Source: Leptolinea sp.
Lineage (GTDB): Bacteria > Chloroflexota > Anaerolineae > Anaerolineales > Anaerolineaceae
Direction: 5' to 3'
NCBI GenBank assembly: GCA_012798535.1
Contig: JAAZMZ010000023.1
Location: 1 to 64,000 of the forward strand
Length of the DNA: 64,000 nucleotides
The position numbers were made by a program, and so were the translations under genes. Of the stretch, positions 35,949 through 45,416 are shown piece after piece. Every line of letters begins with the position of its first letter. The stretch's first letter is position 1. The notes below the pieces were generated by a model. It was not told the DNA's origin. It did no database searches and saw nothing but the letters and a program-made list of their open reading frames with translations.

Positions 35949-36968
35949 CTACAGTGTGTTCTCCTCTTGAACTATTGTGTTTTTTGATTCAATTTCCATC
36001 GATAATTCAGAAAATGAATAACCCAATTTCATCGAGCCGTACACGCCCAGCAATGTCATGGTGATCCAGTTTGTAAAATGCAAACACAGGGCAAACGCCA
36101 GAGATTGAGATGGAACAATCTGGAATAGCGATAGTACCGCGACGAAGGATGCCTCATACACACCAATACTGCCAGGAGCAGCCGGTACTGCGATTCCAAG
36201 AGCAACAGCTCCGGAAAGAAAAATCAATAACCAGACAGGGTGAAAGTCAATAAACGAAATGAGAAATAAATATGTAGCATTAAGATAGATCCCCCACGCA
36301 AGGATTATCCAAAAAATACTTAGCAGTAATAATTTCAAAGAAGTTAATGCTTCCAATCCTAATAATAGTGAATTGATTGGAGGAATCAGATATTTCGCGA
36401 GAAATTTGTTTTTTATCCCCACTCTATTGATGAATTTTGATACGGGAGAGATATTTCGGGCAATTATGAAAAGACATATTAATGCAAAAATTACAGCCAC
36501 CATAACAACTATGGCCAATGAGCGGGCCCAATCAGCATTGACAACAAATGGCAATGTAGTCAAGATAAAGCAGGCTGCCATCACAAGATCAAAAGAACGT
36601 TCGATAACAATGGATGATAGAACACGAAACGTTCCTAATTTGCTTGCTTTCCCCATTAATAGAGCCCGGCCGATTTCACCGGTTCTCAGGGGGAACAAAT
36701 TATTCAGCATGAAGCCAATGTTCAGAATATGAAATGATTTTTCAAAACTGACCCGAGATACCAGGAGTGTTCTCCAGGCTTGAGTTCGAGCCATTGAAGA
36801 AAGGATGGTAAGTATCACGCCTGCGACTATTACCAGTGGATTCAATAATGAAAATGCGGATACCAGTTTCGTGAAATCAGTCATTTTTGAGAGAACAAAT
36901 ATCGCAATTATGCTGATGATAAAACCGGGTAATAGACGGAGGATTTTCTTCCAATTGATTGATTTCAT
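35949..36968 (-). CDS. Flippase-like / LPG-synthase transmembrane family protein
   Basis: 339 aa with about eight membrane helices. LFPLRTGEIGRALLMGKASKLG (residues about 92-113) and VPAAPGSIGVYEASFVAVLSL (near 260-280) are the two conserved segments of the YbhN/MprF-type membrane family. Members move or modify lipid-linked molecules. It faces the glycosyltransferase at 37425, so a shared role in surface glycolipid synthesis is possible. A short hairpin (GAACAC/GTGTTC) overlaps the stop codon. Confidence 0.8.
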   Translation of the reverse strand: MKSINWKKILRLLPGFIISIIAIFVLSKMTDFTKLVSAFSLLNPLVIVAGVILTILSSMARTQAWRTLLVSRVSFEKSFHILNIGFMLNNLFPLRTGEIGRALLMGKASKLGTFRVLSSIVIERSFDLVMAACFILTTLPFVVNADWARSLAIVVMVAVIFALICLFIIARNISPVSKFINRVGIKNKFLAKYLIPPINSLLLGLEALTSLKLLLLSIFWIILAWGIYLNATYLFLISFIDFHPVWLLIFLSGAVALGIAVPAAPGSIGVYEASFVAVLSLFQIVPSQSLAFALCLHFTNWITMTLLGVYGSMKLGYSFSELSMEIESKNTIVQEENTL

Positions 36969-37424
36969 TCTATAAAAATTCCTCTGGGATGAATTTTAAC
37001 GCAATATCTTCCCAACATTTGTGATCGATGGTTTTTCAAATAGTAGATATAAGGGATAAAAAAAGTGCAATCAGTGATAATTGAGAAAGCCTGGGTGAGT
37101 AAAATTGTTGATTTTTCAAAAAATGACAAGAAAAATCATCAAACTGAAAAAAGCGATCATTAGAGAATTCAAGTAGCAATTCTCTCTAAATTTATATATT
37201 GAATTGATAATCATGAAACTGAATTGTTTTGGAATGATACCATAGGAAAATTATGGAAGGATTATTATTACCTGTGCAGCTCCACTTTTCCCATATTTTC
37301 TATTCTTCCAACATTAGGTAAGCGGGCATATCCTGGTATTTGATTGACAGCTTCCTGTATCTTGAAGATAATTGTCGACTGTCACCACAATCAGGGAAAA
37401 TCAGTTTCAGAATGGAATCATAAA
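36969..37424. other. 456-base AT-rich intergenic region between divergent genes
   Basis: No gene is visible. The stretch holds an inverted repeat AGAGAATT-N8-AATTCTCT (37162-37185) that could be an operator or a hairpin. Promoters for the flippase-like gene (minus) and the glycosyltransferase (plus) must lie here, but I cannot pick a clear one. Confidence 0.5.
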
Positions 37425-39149
37425 ATGAGGCGTTTTTTCAAAGACAACTGGAAAACCATCTATTTCTTGCTGTTACTCATTAATTTATTCCTCGGATTTT
37501 ATGATTTTCTCCCGAACCTTAGTGAAATCAATGGATGGGATGAAGCAAAGTACATCAACCAGGGACGTTTCCTCATGGAAGGCCGGTTGCCCACATTTGC
37601 AGACAATCCATTTCTATCCCTGTTCTATGGAATCCTGTATCTCCCATTAATAAAATCACCGTTCTGGCTAATCCAGTGTTGTTCTCTCGGGCGGTTTGTT
37701 TTATTTTTTCTAAACTGGCTGGCAACATACTTGATTGCCAGAGAACTCGAAGAATTCGCCCATCCGCTGATCATGTTGGGCCTTTTTCTCATATCTCCAC
37801 TTTCAACCCTCTTACTTAATAACCCCAGCGACGGATTGTTTGCCGCGCTCTCTGGACTTGCTTTCTGGCAAATCCTGAGATATTTTAAATCTCGCCAACC
37901 TCGAAATCTAATAATTTGTTCAACGATCATTGGCCTTTCCGCTCTCTCTCGCAACGATGGTGTTGTTTTATGGGCAATTCTCCTCGCACTGGTTTTATTT
38001 ATCACCGGCTTTAATAGACAGCTTACTCGCATACTACTTTATTCAGCGATACCCTTTATCGTATTGACGGGTGGATATGTATTGATCTATGGCTCGATCA
38101 CAGGTGACTACTCCCTTCATATCCAGGAACGCAGTTACACGGCGTTCGAGCAAGGCCATGAATTGGCCTTTGATAGTCCCGGAATTAATTCACCCACCAT
38201 CAATGCCATGCTTGATTCCCGGGCTACTTACGGCACCGGGGAAGAGAATCATTATTCACCAATCCTCGCCATCCTGCGGAATCCGCCGGCATATTTCGAA
38301 CGCCTTAAAATTATCGTCGCCGGTTTGCCACCCAAGTTTCTTGATGTCTACAACAAAAAAATGGCGGTGCTACTCTTACTTCTGGCCATCCGCGGTATTT
38401 GGGAGTTGGTGCAGCAAAGAAAGGGGAGGCTGCTGGTTTTACTGCTGGTTTGGCCGGCCTATCTATTCACCTATTTTTTGACCTTCTTCCGGACCGGTTA
38501 TTTACGCACCCCGTTTTTCATACTATTTGCTCTGGCTGCCATTGGCCTGACGGCTTTAATTAATCACCTGGAAAAACGCCGTGAAACTGGCCTCTGGTCA
38601 GGAGCGTTAGCTTTAGCCATATTATTCGGAATTATTGACAATAAACTCGCCATTTTCTATGGTGCCGGACTCTTCCTGATCGCGATCTGGTTTGTATATT
38701 GGTTAAGGAAGCATTTTCTCGATGCCAGACGGTCTGCTGCAGTCAGCCTGTTGCTGTTTCTATGTGTCGGATTGATCCTCAGAGGTAATTTCGCATCACC
38801 CCGCTTTCATATTCCGGGAAGTGCTCCCGATGAACAGGCAGCGAAATATATGATCGATAATTTTGCTCCGGGTACCGTTGTGCTTGCCGGAGGACCCGGA
38901 GCCGTATGGGAAGCAAAAATGGAATTCGCCAGTCTGGTTGGTACGGATATTCCTGATATTCAGACCGGTGAACAGTTTATCGATTGGTTAAATGAGAATA
39001 ATTTCCAGGCAATCTACCTGGATTTCTCCATATCGCGTGATCTGCCGCATTTCTGGGACATGATCCAGGAGCAGGACGGAAAAGGACTGCGTGAGGTTTT
39101 TTCGGTTGATAATGGGAGCATCAGGATCTACCTGGTCAATCCAGTATAG
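37425..39149 (+). CDS. GT-C family membrane glycosyltransferase
   Basis: 574 aa from ATG 37425. About eleven membrane helices. After the first helix the outer loop carries NGWDEAKYINQGRFLMEGRLP, the D-E pair typical of PMT/ArnT-like (GT39/83) enzymes that use polyprenyl-phosphate sugars. A soluble C-terminal domain (about 490-574) ends the protein. The target (lipid, protein or polysaccharide) is unknown. A longer TTG start at 37344 has no ribosome site; the ATG also has only a weak one. Confidence 0.75.
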   Translation: MRRFFKDNWKTIYFLLLLINLFLGFYDFLPNLSEINGWDEAKYINQGRFLMEGRLPTFADNPFLSLFYGILYLPLIKSPFWLIQCCSLGRFVLFFLNWLATYLIARELEEFAHPLIMLGLFLISPLSTLLLNNPSDGLFAALSGLAFWQILRYFKSRQPRNLIICSTIIGLSALSRNDGVVLWAILLALVLFITGFNRQLTRILLYSAIPFIVLTGGYVLIYGSITGDYSLHIQERSYTAFEQGHELAFDSPGINSPTINAMLDSRATYGTGEENHYSPILAILRNPPAYFERLKIIVAGLPPKFLDVYNKKMAVLLLLLAIRGIWELVQQRKGRLLVLLLVWPAYLFTYFLTFFRTGYLRTPFFILFALAAIGLTALINHLEKRRETGLWSGALALAILFGIIDNKLAIFYGAGLFLIAIWFVYWLRKHFLDARRSAAVSLLLFLCVGLILRGNFASPRFHIPGSAPDEQAAKYMIDNFAPGTVVLAGGPGAVWEAKMEFASLVGTDIPDIQTGEQFIDWLNENNFQAIYLDFSISRDLPHFWDMIQEQDGKGLREVFSVDNGSIRIYLVNPV

Positions 39150-39742
39150 ATTCATGATGTTTTAGCTTTCATGCCAAATATTAAGTAAAAAAAGACCAGG
39201 TTAAATTCTTTTTATGTGCTGTCCTGTACAGGAGAATTAACAAAAAATTCTGCTTTAGGACGTGACAAAACCATCGGTATTGGCGGTGGCGCTGGTGATC
39301 ACACTGCACTTGCAGGGGCGAAGCATCCGGAGGTGATCCAGTCTTTACTGGATGATTCTGTGCAGGAAGCTTCACCCGTACGTATATCGAACAATGCGCA
39401 TAGAATTCTATATTCAAGAATCCCGACTAAGCAGTACTTCTGCACCTTTGTTTCACCGGCCGCGACCTCTTTGTTGAAATGCCCACTTCTGCTGCGCTCC
39501 AGACGCGCTACGCTACCGTCTTATCAATATCGTGCCGCCTTCAATCCATGCGGTTCTGGTTTTGAAGAGGAAGGATATGGAAAGATCGAATAAAACCACA
39601 CTCAAAATCTTGCACCGGCCTGATATAACTTGTTGACATATCCACCCCTTGATAAAATACATTCACAGTTCTCTATATTTATTATTACCCAATTATAAAT
39701 AGAATACGCCCGTCCGGTCTAAAGCAAAGGAAACCTGCCTGA
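39150..39742. other. 593-base region with no convincing gene
   Basis: An open frame runs on plus at 39216-39593 (125 codons), but its translation has no recognisable domain, no ribosome site and a skewed composition. A decayed gene or chance frame is more likely. The last 120 bases hold the promoter of the ABC operon. Confidence 0.5.
39630..39658 (+). promoter_or_regulatory. Candidate promoter of ABC sugar operon A
   Basis: TTGTTG (39630-39635), 17-base spacer, TAAAAT (39653-39658). A perfect TTGACA at 39633-39638 overlaps, but at only 14 bases from the -10. Confidence 0.45.
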
Positions 39743-41251
39743 ATGACTATGTCTAAGTATTTGCTTGAGACGCGTAATGTATGCAAACTGTTCCCCGGTG
39801 TACAGGCTTTGATTGATGTTGATTTCACTGTGCGTTCCGGGGAGGTACATGTCATTCTGGGGGAAAACGGAGCCGGCAAATCGACGCTGATAAAAATATT
39901 AAGCGGAGTTTTCCAACCCGACTCCGGCTGTATTTATTTCAATGGGCAGGAAGTCCACTTTTCTGATCCGGGAAATTCTCTGCGTCTGGGCGTCAGCGTT
40001 CTTTACCAGGAACCGAATCTGGTTCCCCATATGACCCTTTCAGAGAATATCCATCTGGGGAATGAGCGACATAAGAGTGTGCTTTCACCAGCCATTGATG
40101 AACAGCGGCAAATAAAAAACACCATCGATCTGTTCGATGAATTGAATCTGGCTCTGGACCCCTATGAGCTGGTTTCAGAACTGTCTCTGGCGGAACAACA
40201 AATGGTTGCGATTGCGCGGGCGCTGCATCTGTCTGCCAACCTGTTGATCCTGGATGAACCCACTGCCATGCTGTCACAACGCGAAGTATCGCAATTGTTC
40301 AGCGTGATCCGAAAACTTCGCGCCCGCGGAATGGGGATTGTCTATGTTACCCATCGGCTTGAAGAAGCCATGCAGATCGGGGATCGCGCTTCCATATTGC
40401 GTGATGGGCATAAAATTGCCACCCTGTCGATCGATGAAACCACACGGACTGATCTGATCCGATTGATCGTCGGGCATGGCATTTCCGATTCGGTCGACCG
40501 GCAGGAAAACACTTCGATGCGAGAAGTCCTTCGATTGGAGCACGTATCCTCAATGAAAGGGATCAAAGATATTTCATTAAATCTGAATTCCGGTGAGATT
40601 CTGGGCATTACAGGATTGATCGGTTCTGGTGGCACAAACCTTCTGCAAACAATTTTTGGTGTGAATCCAATTTCCTCGGGACAGATATATTTCGAAGGTG
40701 AACCTGTAAAGATCAACTCACCACAGGAAGCCATCACCAGAGGAATCGGATTCCTCACTGAAAACCGGCAGGAACAGGGGTTGGTGCTGGAGATGAATAC
40801 CCAGGAAAATATGTCCATGTCGGCTCTAGATGAGGTCAGCATCGGGCCGTTAATTGACCGTCTGGCAGAAAATCGACTGGTAAAACACTATGCCCGGCGT
40901 TTGAATATCAATTCAGGTCTGTTGGAGAGTAAAACCCGATACCTGTCTGGAGGAACGCAGCAAAAAGTTCTCCTGTCACGCTGGCTGGCCAGCCGCTGCC
41001 GGGTTCTGCTGTTGGACGAGCCATCCAGAGGAATTGACGTGGGGGCTAGAGCCGAACTATATGGGTTGTTGAATGAGCTTACCAGAAGAGGTATGAGCAT
41101 GATCATGGTGAGTTCCAATTTACCCGAGATATTCACCCTGTCTGATCGGATTGCCGTTCTGCGCTTTGGGCAGATCGCTGAGATCCTAAGCCGATCTGAA
41201 GCATCTCCTGCCCGTGTTCTGGCAGTGATGAATGGGGGATCCATACAATGA
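39743..41251 (+). CDS. Sugar ABC transporter, double ATPase (RbsA/MglA type)
   Basis: 502 aa, two ABC domains in tandem. First half: Walker A LGENGAGKSTLIK (near 37), signature LSLAEQQMVAIARAL (near 150), Walker B LLILDEPTAML. Second half: degenerate Walker A GLIGSGGTNLLQ, intact signature LSGGTQQKVLLSRWL (near 407) and LLLDEPSRGIDVGA. This asymmetry is normal for RbsA-type proteins. It powers uptake of a monosaccharide. The stop overlaps the next gene by 4 bases. Confidence 0.92.
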   Translation: MTMSKYLLETRNVCKLFPGVQALIDVDFTVRSGEVHVILGENGAGKSTLIKILSGVFQPDSGCIYFNGQEVHFSDPGNSLRLGVSVLYQEPNLVPHMTLSENIHLGNERHKSVLSPAIDEQRQIKNTIDLFDELNLALDPYELVSELSLAEQQMVAIARALHLSANLLILDEPTAMLSQREVSQLFSVIRKLRARGMGIVYVTHRLEEAMQIGDRASILRDGHKIATLSIDETTRTDLIRLIVGHGISDSVDRQENTSMREVLRLEHVSSMKGIKDISLNLNSGEILGITGLIGSGGTNLLQTIFGVNPISSGQIYFEGEPVKINSPQEAITRGIGFLTENRQEQGLVLEMNTQENMSMSALDEVSIGPLIDRLAENRLVKHYARRLNINSGLLESKTRYLSGGTQQKVLLSRWLASRCRVLLLDEPSRGIDVGARAELYGLLNELTRRGMSMIMVSSNLPEIFTLSDRIAVLRFGQIAEILSRSEASPARVLAVMNGGSIQ

Positions 41252-43131
41252 GGGAGAAATCCTGGAAAGAGCCCCTGAAGCCCTTAATGGTTCACCTGCA
41301 TTCCCTGGGTGAGCGATGTCGCAATTTGACGGCCATGGGAAATATTGGCGCCATACTGGGATTGATCCTTCTGGTCATAGGCTTCTCTTTTCTGTCCGAA
41401 TCTTTTCGCCAGGCAAGCAACCTGATTCTATTGGTCAAGAGCGCGGCTATAACCATTGGCATTGTGGCGGTTGGCCAAACCGTAGTTATGATCGCGGGAG
41501 GAATCGATCTTTCGGTTAGTTCTGTTATCGCCATTACCGGCCTGATTTCTGCCAGCCTGATGAAGTATGGATATGGACCCATTTCACCGCTCGAAGGCAA
41601 CTGGTGCTACCTGGCCATTCTTGTCGGCTGGATCACCGGAATACTCATCGGCATCCTGCAGGGTTTTATGATCACCCGGTATCAAATGCCGGCTTTTATT
41701 GTCACCCTGGGAACAATGGTGGGATTGAGGGGACTCTCGGTGGCTATTTCCAACAGCGCGCCGATCAACGCGCTGCCAGATCAATTCAAATGGTTTTCTG
41801 ACGGGCAGATCGGTATCATTCCGGCGCCAGTAATGATTCTGATGATCGTATACGTTGCGACGGGTTTGATATTGCGATACACAAAAATCGGGCGATACTG
41901 TCATGCCATTGGCGGCAATGAAACGGCGGCAAGGTTGGCAGGGATCGCCGTTGACCGTTACAGAATATTATTCTATGCCTACAGTGGTCTGTTATCGGCG
42001 TTGACAGGTACTATTCTGATTTCCTATATCGACGCCGCGGTATACACCAATGGAGATGGTTTCCAATTCAACTCCGTGGCGGCGGCCATTATTGGTGGAA
42101 CAAGTCTGACAGGGGGTGTTGGCGGTCTCTGGGGAACATTGATCGGCTCTTTGATCCTGGCAACCATACCGAGCGGGATGGTCATGCTGAATGTGCCTTC
42201 CTGGTGGCGTGATTCTGTGACCGGCGCCGTCATTCTGCTGGCGGTATTTATTGATGTGAACCGGCAGCATTCGCGTAAGAATGCCATCCGTCTGGATGCT
42301 GTCCAATCGACTCTGACCGGACATTATCTGAGCGAATTACTTGGCGAATTATCTCATGCGATCAAGAAACAAACCGGCACTTCCCTGTGTCGAATCTACC
42401 TGGTAGACAGGGAAACCGGAGATGTGGTACCACAGGAAATGACTTCTTACGAACCCGGATCTTCACGGATGTCAACTTTACCCGGACGAAGCCGTATCGT
42501 TATCGAAGCAAAAGAAACGGGCAGTGCGGTTCTGATCCAGGATCTGGCGCGAGCCGGATACCAGAGTGTTGTACCGATCCAACCCAATGTGCAATGTGCG
42601 CTGGCTTTGCCGTTGATTCATCAAGACAGGTGCATTGGAGTGATTGAACTGCAAAGCCCGGGTGTGGCGGTTTTAAAAGAATCAACCATCGAAATGCTTC
42701 ATTCGATTTCACAACCGATCATTGTGCCTCTGGAGGATGCCTGGTTGTTCGAAAGCGGCTGGCTGGTGAGACAGGTGCGCGAATCTCTGAGGCACCTCTG
42801 GGATGATCTTTATCTTGGAAGAATGCCACTGGCGGAATGGTCTCTTTCAGAACAGGATGTTCGATATGAACGCACTCCGGGTGCCCGGGGAGAAGCTCTC
42901 CGAAACCTGTTGATCAAGACAATCGAAAGCCTGAAAACTAATGAAGATGGAGATAACCACGGAAGCCGGTGCTATCAGCTATTAAATCTAACTTACATTC
43001 AGGAACAGGCTGTAGAACAGATCGTCCGCAGTTCGCATATCAGCCGCAGGCAGTATTTTTATGAAATCAAGAATTCAATTGAAGTATTCACGGATATGCT
43101 GATTCGGAACCATGGAAAAAGCAGTCGTTGA
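41248..43131 (+). CDS. Sugar ABC permease fused to GAF-like and C-terminal domains
   Basis: 627 aa, about twice the length of an RbsC permease. Residues 1-337 are a normal permease with AGGIDLSVSSVIAITGL (near 83), TLGTMVGLRGLSVAI, and AIIGGTSLTGGVGGLWGTLIG (near 290). Residues about 350-505 resemble a GAF domain (TSLCRIYLVDRETGDVV, AVLIQDLARAG, CALALPLIHQDRCIGVIELQSP). Residues about 510-627 are an unrecognised helical domain ending in SHISRRQYFYEIKNSIEVFTDML, reminiscent of a helix-turn-helix or dimer element in Chloroflexota signalling proteins. The frame is continuous with no stop, so the fusion looks real. It overlaps both neighbours by 4 bases or nearly so. Confidence 0.85.
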   Translation: MREKSWKEPLKPLMVHLHSLGERCRNLTAMGNIGAILGLILLVIGFSFLSESFRQASNLILLVKSAAITIGIVAVGQTVVMIAGGIDLSVSSVIAITGLISASLMKYGYGPISPLEGNWCYLAILVGWITGILIGILQGFMITRYQMPAFIVTLGTMVGLRGLSVAISNSAPINALPDQFKWFSDGQIGIIPAPVMILMIVYVATGLILRYTKIGRYCHAIGGNETAARLAGIAVDRYRILFYAYSGLLSALTGTILISYIDAAVYTNGDGFQFNSVAAAIIGGTSLTGGVGGLWGTLIGSLILATIPSGMVMLNVPSWWRDSVTGAVILLAVFIDVNRQHSRKNAIRLDAVQSTLTGHYLSELLGELSHAIKKQTGTSLCRIYLVDRETGDVVPQEMTSYEPGSSRMSTLPGRSRIVIEAKETGSAVLIQDLARAGYQSVVPIQPNVQCALALPLIHQDRCIGVIELQSPGVAVLKESTIEMLHSISQPIIVPLEDAWLFESGWLVRQVRESLRHLWDDLYLGRMPLAEWSLSEQDVRYERTPGARGEALRNLLIKTIESLKTNEDGDNHGSRCYQLLNLTYIQEQAVEQIVRSSHISRRQYFYEIKNSIEVFTDMLIRNHGKSSR

Positions 43132-43145
43132 GCGAACGAGGTATT

Positions 43146-44231
43146 ATGGTAAGTGGAAAAAAGCGGTTCTTTACAATCAAAAGACATATATCATTACTCA
43201 ACATATTGATCTGTTGCGTATTATGCGTTGCCGGCTGCATATCAACATCGCCTCGAGAAAATGCGAAAGAAAATGGGCTAAATAAGACCGGAGAGCAAAA
43301 AAGATCTCTTGTGGCCATTGTACCTCCAGGCTTTACCAGTCCATTCCACAGCGCGTTGAAAAGCGGTGCCGTGAAAGCAGCAGAGAGTATTGGCTGGAAT
43401 ATTGACACCGTTTCCGCCGAAAACGAAGGTGATTTTGCCGGACAGGTGGCCGTGGTGGAACAGGAATTGCAGAAAGGAATATCGGCTGTTTCGATCAATC
43501 CTATTGACGCAAAAGCCATTGTAACGGCTGTACGGGAAGCGAACAAAGCCGGAATACCGGTATTTATGCATAACCTCATCACTCCAGTCGGTGAAGGCAG
43601 GGTCATCGAATATATTGGGTATGACCAGTGGAATGGTGCGGCCAAGTTGGCTGAATATACCTGCCAATTAATGAAGAATCAGGGAAATGTATACATTCTC
43701 ACCGGGATATCCGGTTTTCATGCCAATCGACGTACACAGGGATACCGATGGGGAATTGAAAAGAATTGCCCGGATATCCAGATCACAGGCGAACAAACGG
43801 CCGAATGGGATCGAACAAAGGCTATTGAAGTGGCTACCATGGCACTGCAGCAGCATCCTGAAATCGATGTGTTCTATGGCAATTCTGATGAAATGGCTAT
43901 TGGCGCCTGCATTGCAGCACAAAAGATAGGCCGAAGCGTCAACAAAGATATCTGGTGTTTGGGAATTGACGGCAATGCTGTCACACTGGACTTGATAAAG
44001 AATAACAAAATGACAGCAACATTGGGCGTCTATCCAGATCGAATCGGTGCAACAGTGATCTATCAGATGCAAAAATTCCTTAACGGTGAAAACATTCCCT
44101 ATATCTTGCAGACCCCTTCCATTGTGGTTGACAGAAATAATGTGCTCAACTATGAGGAAGGAAGCACCTGGATCATGCCAGAATCCGGTTCTCCGGAATT
44201 GGATAATGGCAAACCCACCGGTATTCAATAA
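43146..44231 (+). CDS. Sugar-binding lipoprotein of ABC transporter A
   Basis: 361 aa from ATG 43146 (GAGG four bases upstream). Lipobox CVLCVAGC with Cys near residue 27. A periplasmic-binding-protein type 1 fold (Peripla_BP_4) follows: LVAIVPPGFTSPFHSALKSGAVKAAESIG, ISAVSINPIDAKAIV, HNLITPVGEGRVIEYIGYDQW, DVFYGNSDEMAIGACIAAQKIG. It binds a ribose-like sugar for the RbsA/RbsC pair upstream. An earlier TTG start at 43128 would overlap the permease stop. Confidence 0.9.
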   Translation: MVSGKKRFFTIKRHISLLNILICCVLCVAGCISTSPRENAKENGLNKTGEQKRSLVAIVPPGFTSPFHSALKSGAVKAAESIGWNIDTVSAENEGDFAGQVAVVEQELQKGISAVSINPIDAKAIVTAVREANKAGIPVFMHNLITPVGEGRVIEYIGYDQWNGAAKLAEYTCQLMKNQGNVYILTGISGFHANRRTQGYRWGIEKNCPDIQITGEQTAEWDRTKAIEVATMALQQHPEIDVFYGNSDEMAIGACIAAQKIGRSVNKDIWCLGIDGNAVTLDLIKNNKMTATLGVYPDRIGATVIYQMQKFLNGENIPYILQTPSIVVDRNNVLNYEEGSTWIMPESGSPELDNGKPTGIQ

Positions 44232-44240
44232 TCGCTTAAA

Positions 44241-44276
44241 CATATACCGGCGGATCAGATGAACCGCCGGTATATG
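44241..44276. terminator. Perfect 13-bp hairpin between convergent sugar-binding genes
   Basis: 44241-44253 pairs with 44264-44276 with a 10-base loop. No U tract on either strand, so it may stop 3' exonucleases or act as a weak bidirectional terminator. Confidence 0.6.
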
Positions 44277-44295
44277 GTGAAACAAGAAGAAAGGA

Positions 44296-45285
44296 TTATC
44301 GGATGCCCTGTTCGATCAGCGGCGCGATTTCTTTGATATTGGCAGGCGTAACTGTGCCAACGCCGGTGTTGATATGCAATCCGGGGATCAGATAGCTCTT
44401 GGTCAACCAGACCTGCTGAACAGGGTAATAACCCTGCAGGTACAGGACCTGATCAAAACTGACACTTATGAATCCCTTTTCGATACCGGAAATGGTAGCC
44501 GGGGAAAGATCGATGCCGCCCACAATAATGTCGCCCGGTTTCTTGCCGGCTGATTCCAGTACCTTGGGCAGCGTGGCGGTAATATTGCCGTGTTGAGTGC
44601 CAATGGCTTTCAGATTCGGGTGCTTTTGAATGTAGGCTGTCAGCACTGGAATGGCCAGTGAGGCGTCTTTATCGATGTCGTCGGTCACATCCAATTTATC
44701 TACCTTAACACCTGCGGCTTCCAAAGCGTCCACAACACCCTGTGAACTGACACTGCGGCCTTCCTGATGCCAGATGTCATAGACCAGAGCTTCGTCACCT
44801 TTCTTAAGTCCGGCAGCTACCATAGCGGTACCGGTCAAGAAACCACCATCGTGCAGATCAGCGCCGGCATAACCAAAACCTTTTGTCTGGTATTTGGCTT
44901 CGATATTCTTAAGAGGATTGTTACCACTGGTGACAACAATACCCATGCCAACAGCCTGGTCCACCAACGGTCCCATGGCATCTTCTCCGGGGTGTCCCAT
45001 TATGACAATGCCATCCGGTTTCGCGGCGATGGCTTCTTTGAATTGATCGATCATCTTCTGGGAATCCCAACCAGAATATTGTTCAACCAGTTTGATATTG
45101 AGAGCGGCTGCCGCCGCCTTTGCACCGTTCGTGCGCGCCAGGGTAGAGGGATCTCCCTGATTGCCCCCCATTTGCATATAGACTACAAGCTGTTTGTCAG
45201 CTTTGGCTGGTGCGAATGGAGCGAAAGCGGATAGAACGAGCGTGAGTATCATCATCACTGTCAGAAGACTAAAAAATCTTTTCAT
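44296..45285 (-). CDS. Sugar-binding protein of ABC transporter B
   Basis: 329 aa from ATG 45285 (AAGGAGAG upstream). Signal peptide MKRFFSLLTVMMILTLVLSAF ending near APAKA, without a lipobox. Peripla_BP_4 fold: LVVYMQMGGNQGDPSTLARTNGAKAAA, AKPDGIVIMGHPGEDAMGPLVDQAVGMG, NPLKNIEAKYQTKGFGYAGADLHDGGF, KAIGTQHGNITATLPKVLESAG. Last gene of operon B, 131 bases after the permease. Confidence 0.9.
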   Translation of the reverse strand: MKRFFSLLTVMMILTLVLSAFAPFAPAKADKQLVVYMQMGGNQGDPSTLARTNGAKAAAAALNIKLVEQYSGWDSQKMIDQFKEAIAAKPDGIVIMGHPGEDAMGPLVDQAVGMGIVVTSGNNPLKNIEAKYQTKGFGYAGADLHDGGFLTGTAMVAAGLKKGDEALVYDIWHQEGRSVSSQGVVDALEAAGVKVDKLDVTDDIDKDASLAIPVLTAYIQKHPNLKAIGTQHGNITATLPKVLESAGKKPGDIIVGGIDLSPATISGIEKGFISVSFDQVLYLQGYYPVQQVWLTKSYLIPGLHINTGVGTVTPANIKEIAPLIEQGIR

Positions 45286-45416
45286 TTTTTCTCTCCTTTT
45301 TCTGAAAAATACCATTTGTTTCTTTTTCAAGTTCGAGCGAATGAGTATTTATGAAGTACATCCCTCCTTTCAAAAAATGTGAAAATGTTTATCAGGGTTT
45401 CCCGGATAGATTCCCC

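Noticed and set aside
39216-39593. 125-codon open frame as a gene
   Set aside because: No recognisable domain, no ribosome site and no upstream promoter.
44241-44276. Strong intrinsic terminator
   Set aside because: The hairpin is perfect but lacks a U tract on both strands, so it is listed only as a probable weak terminator.
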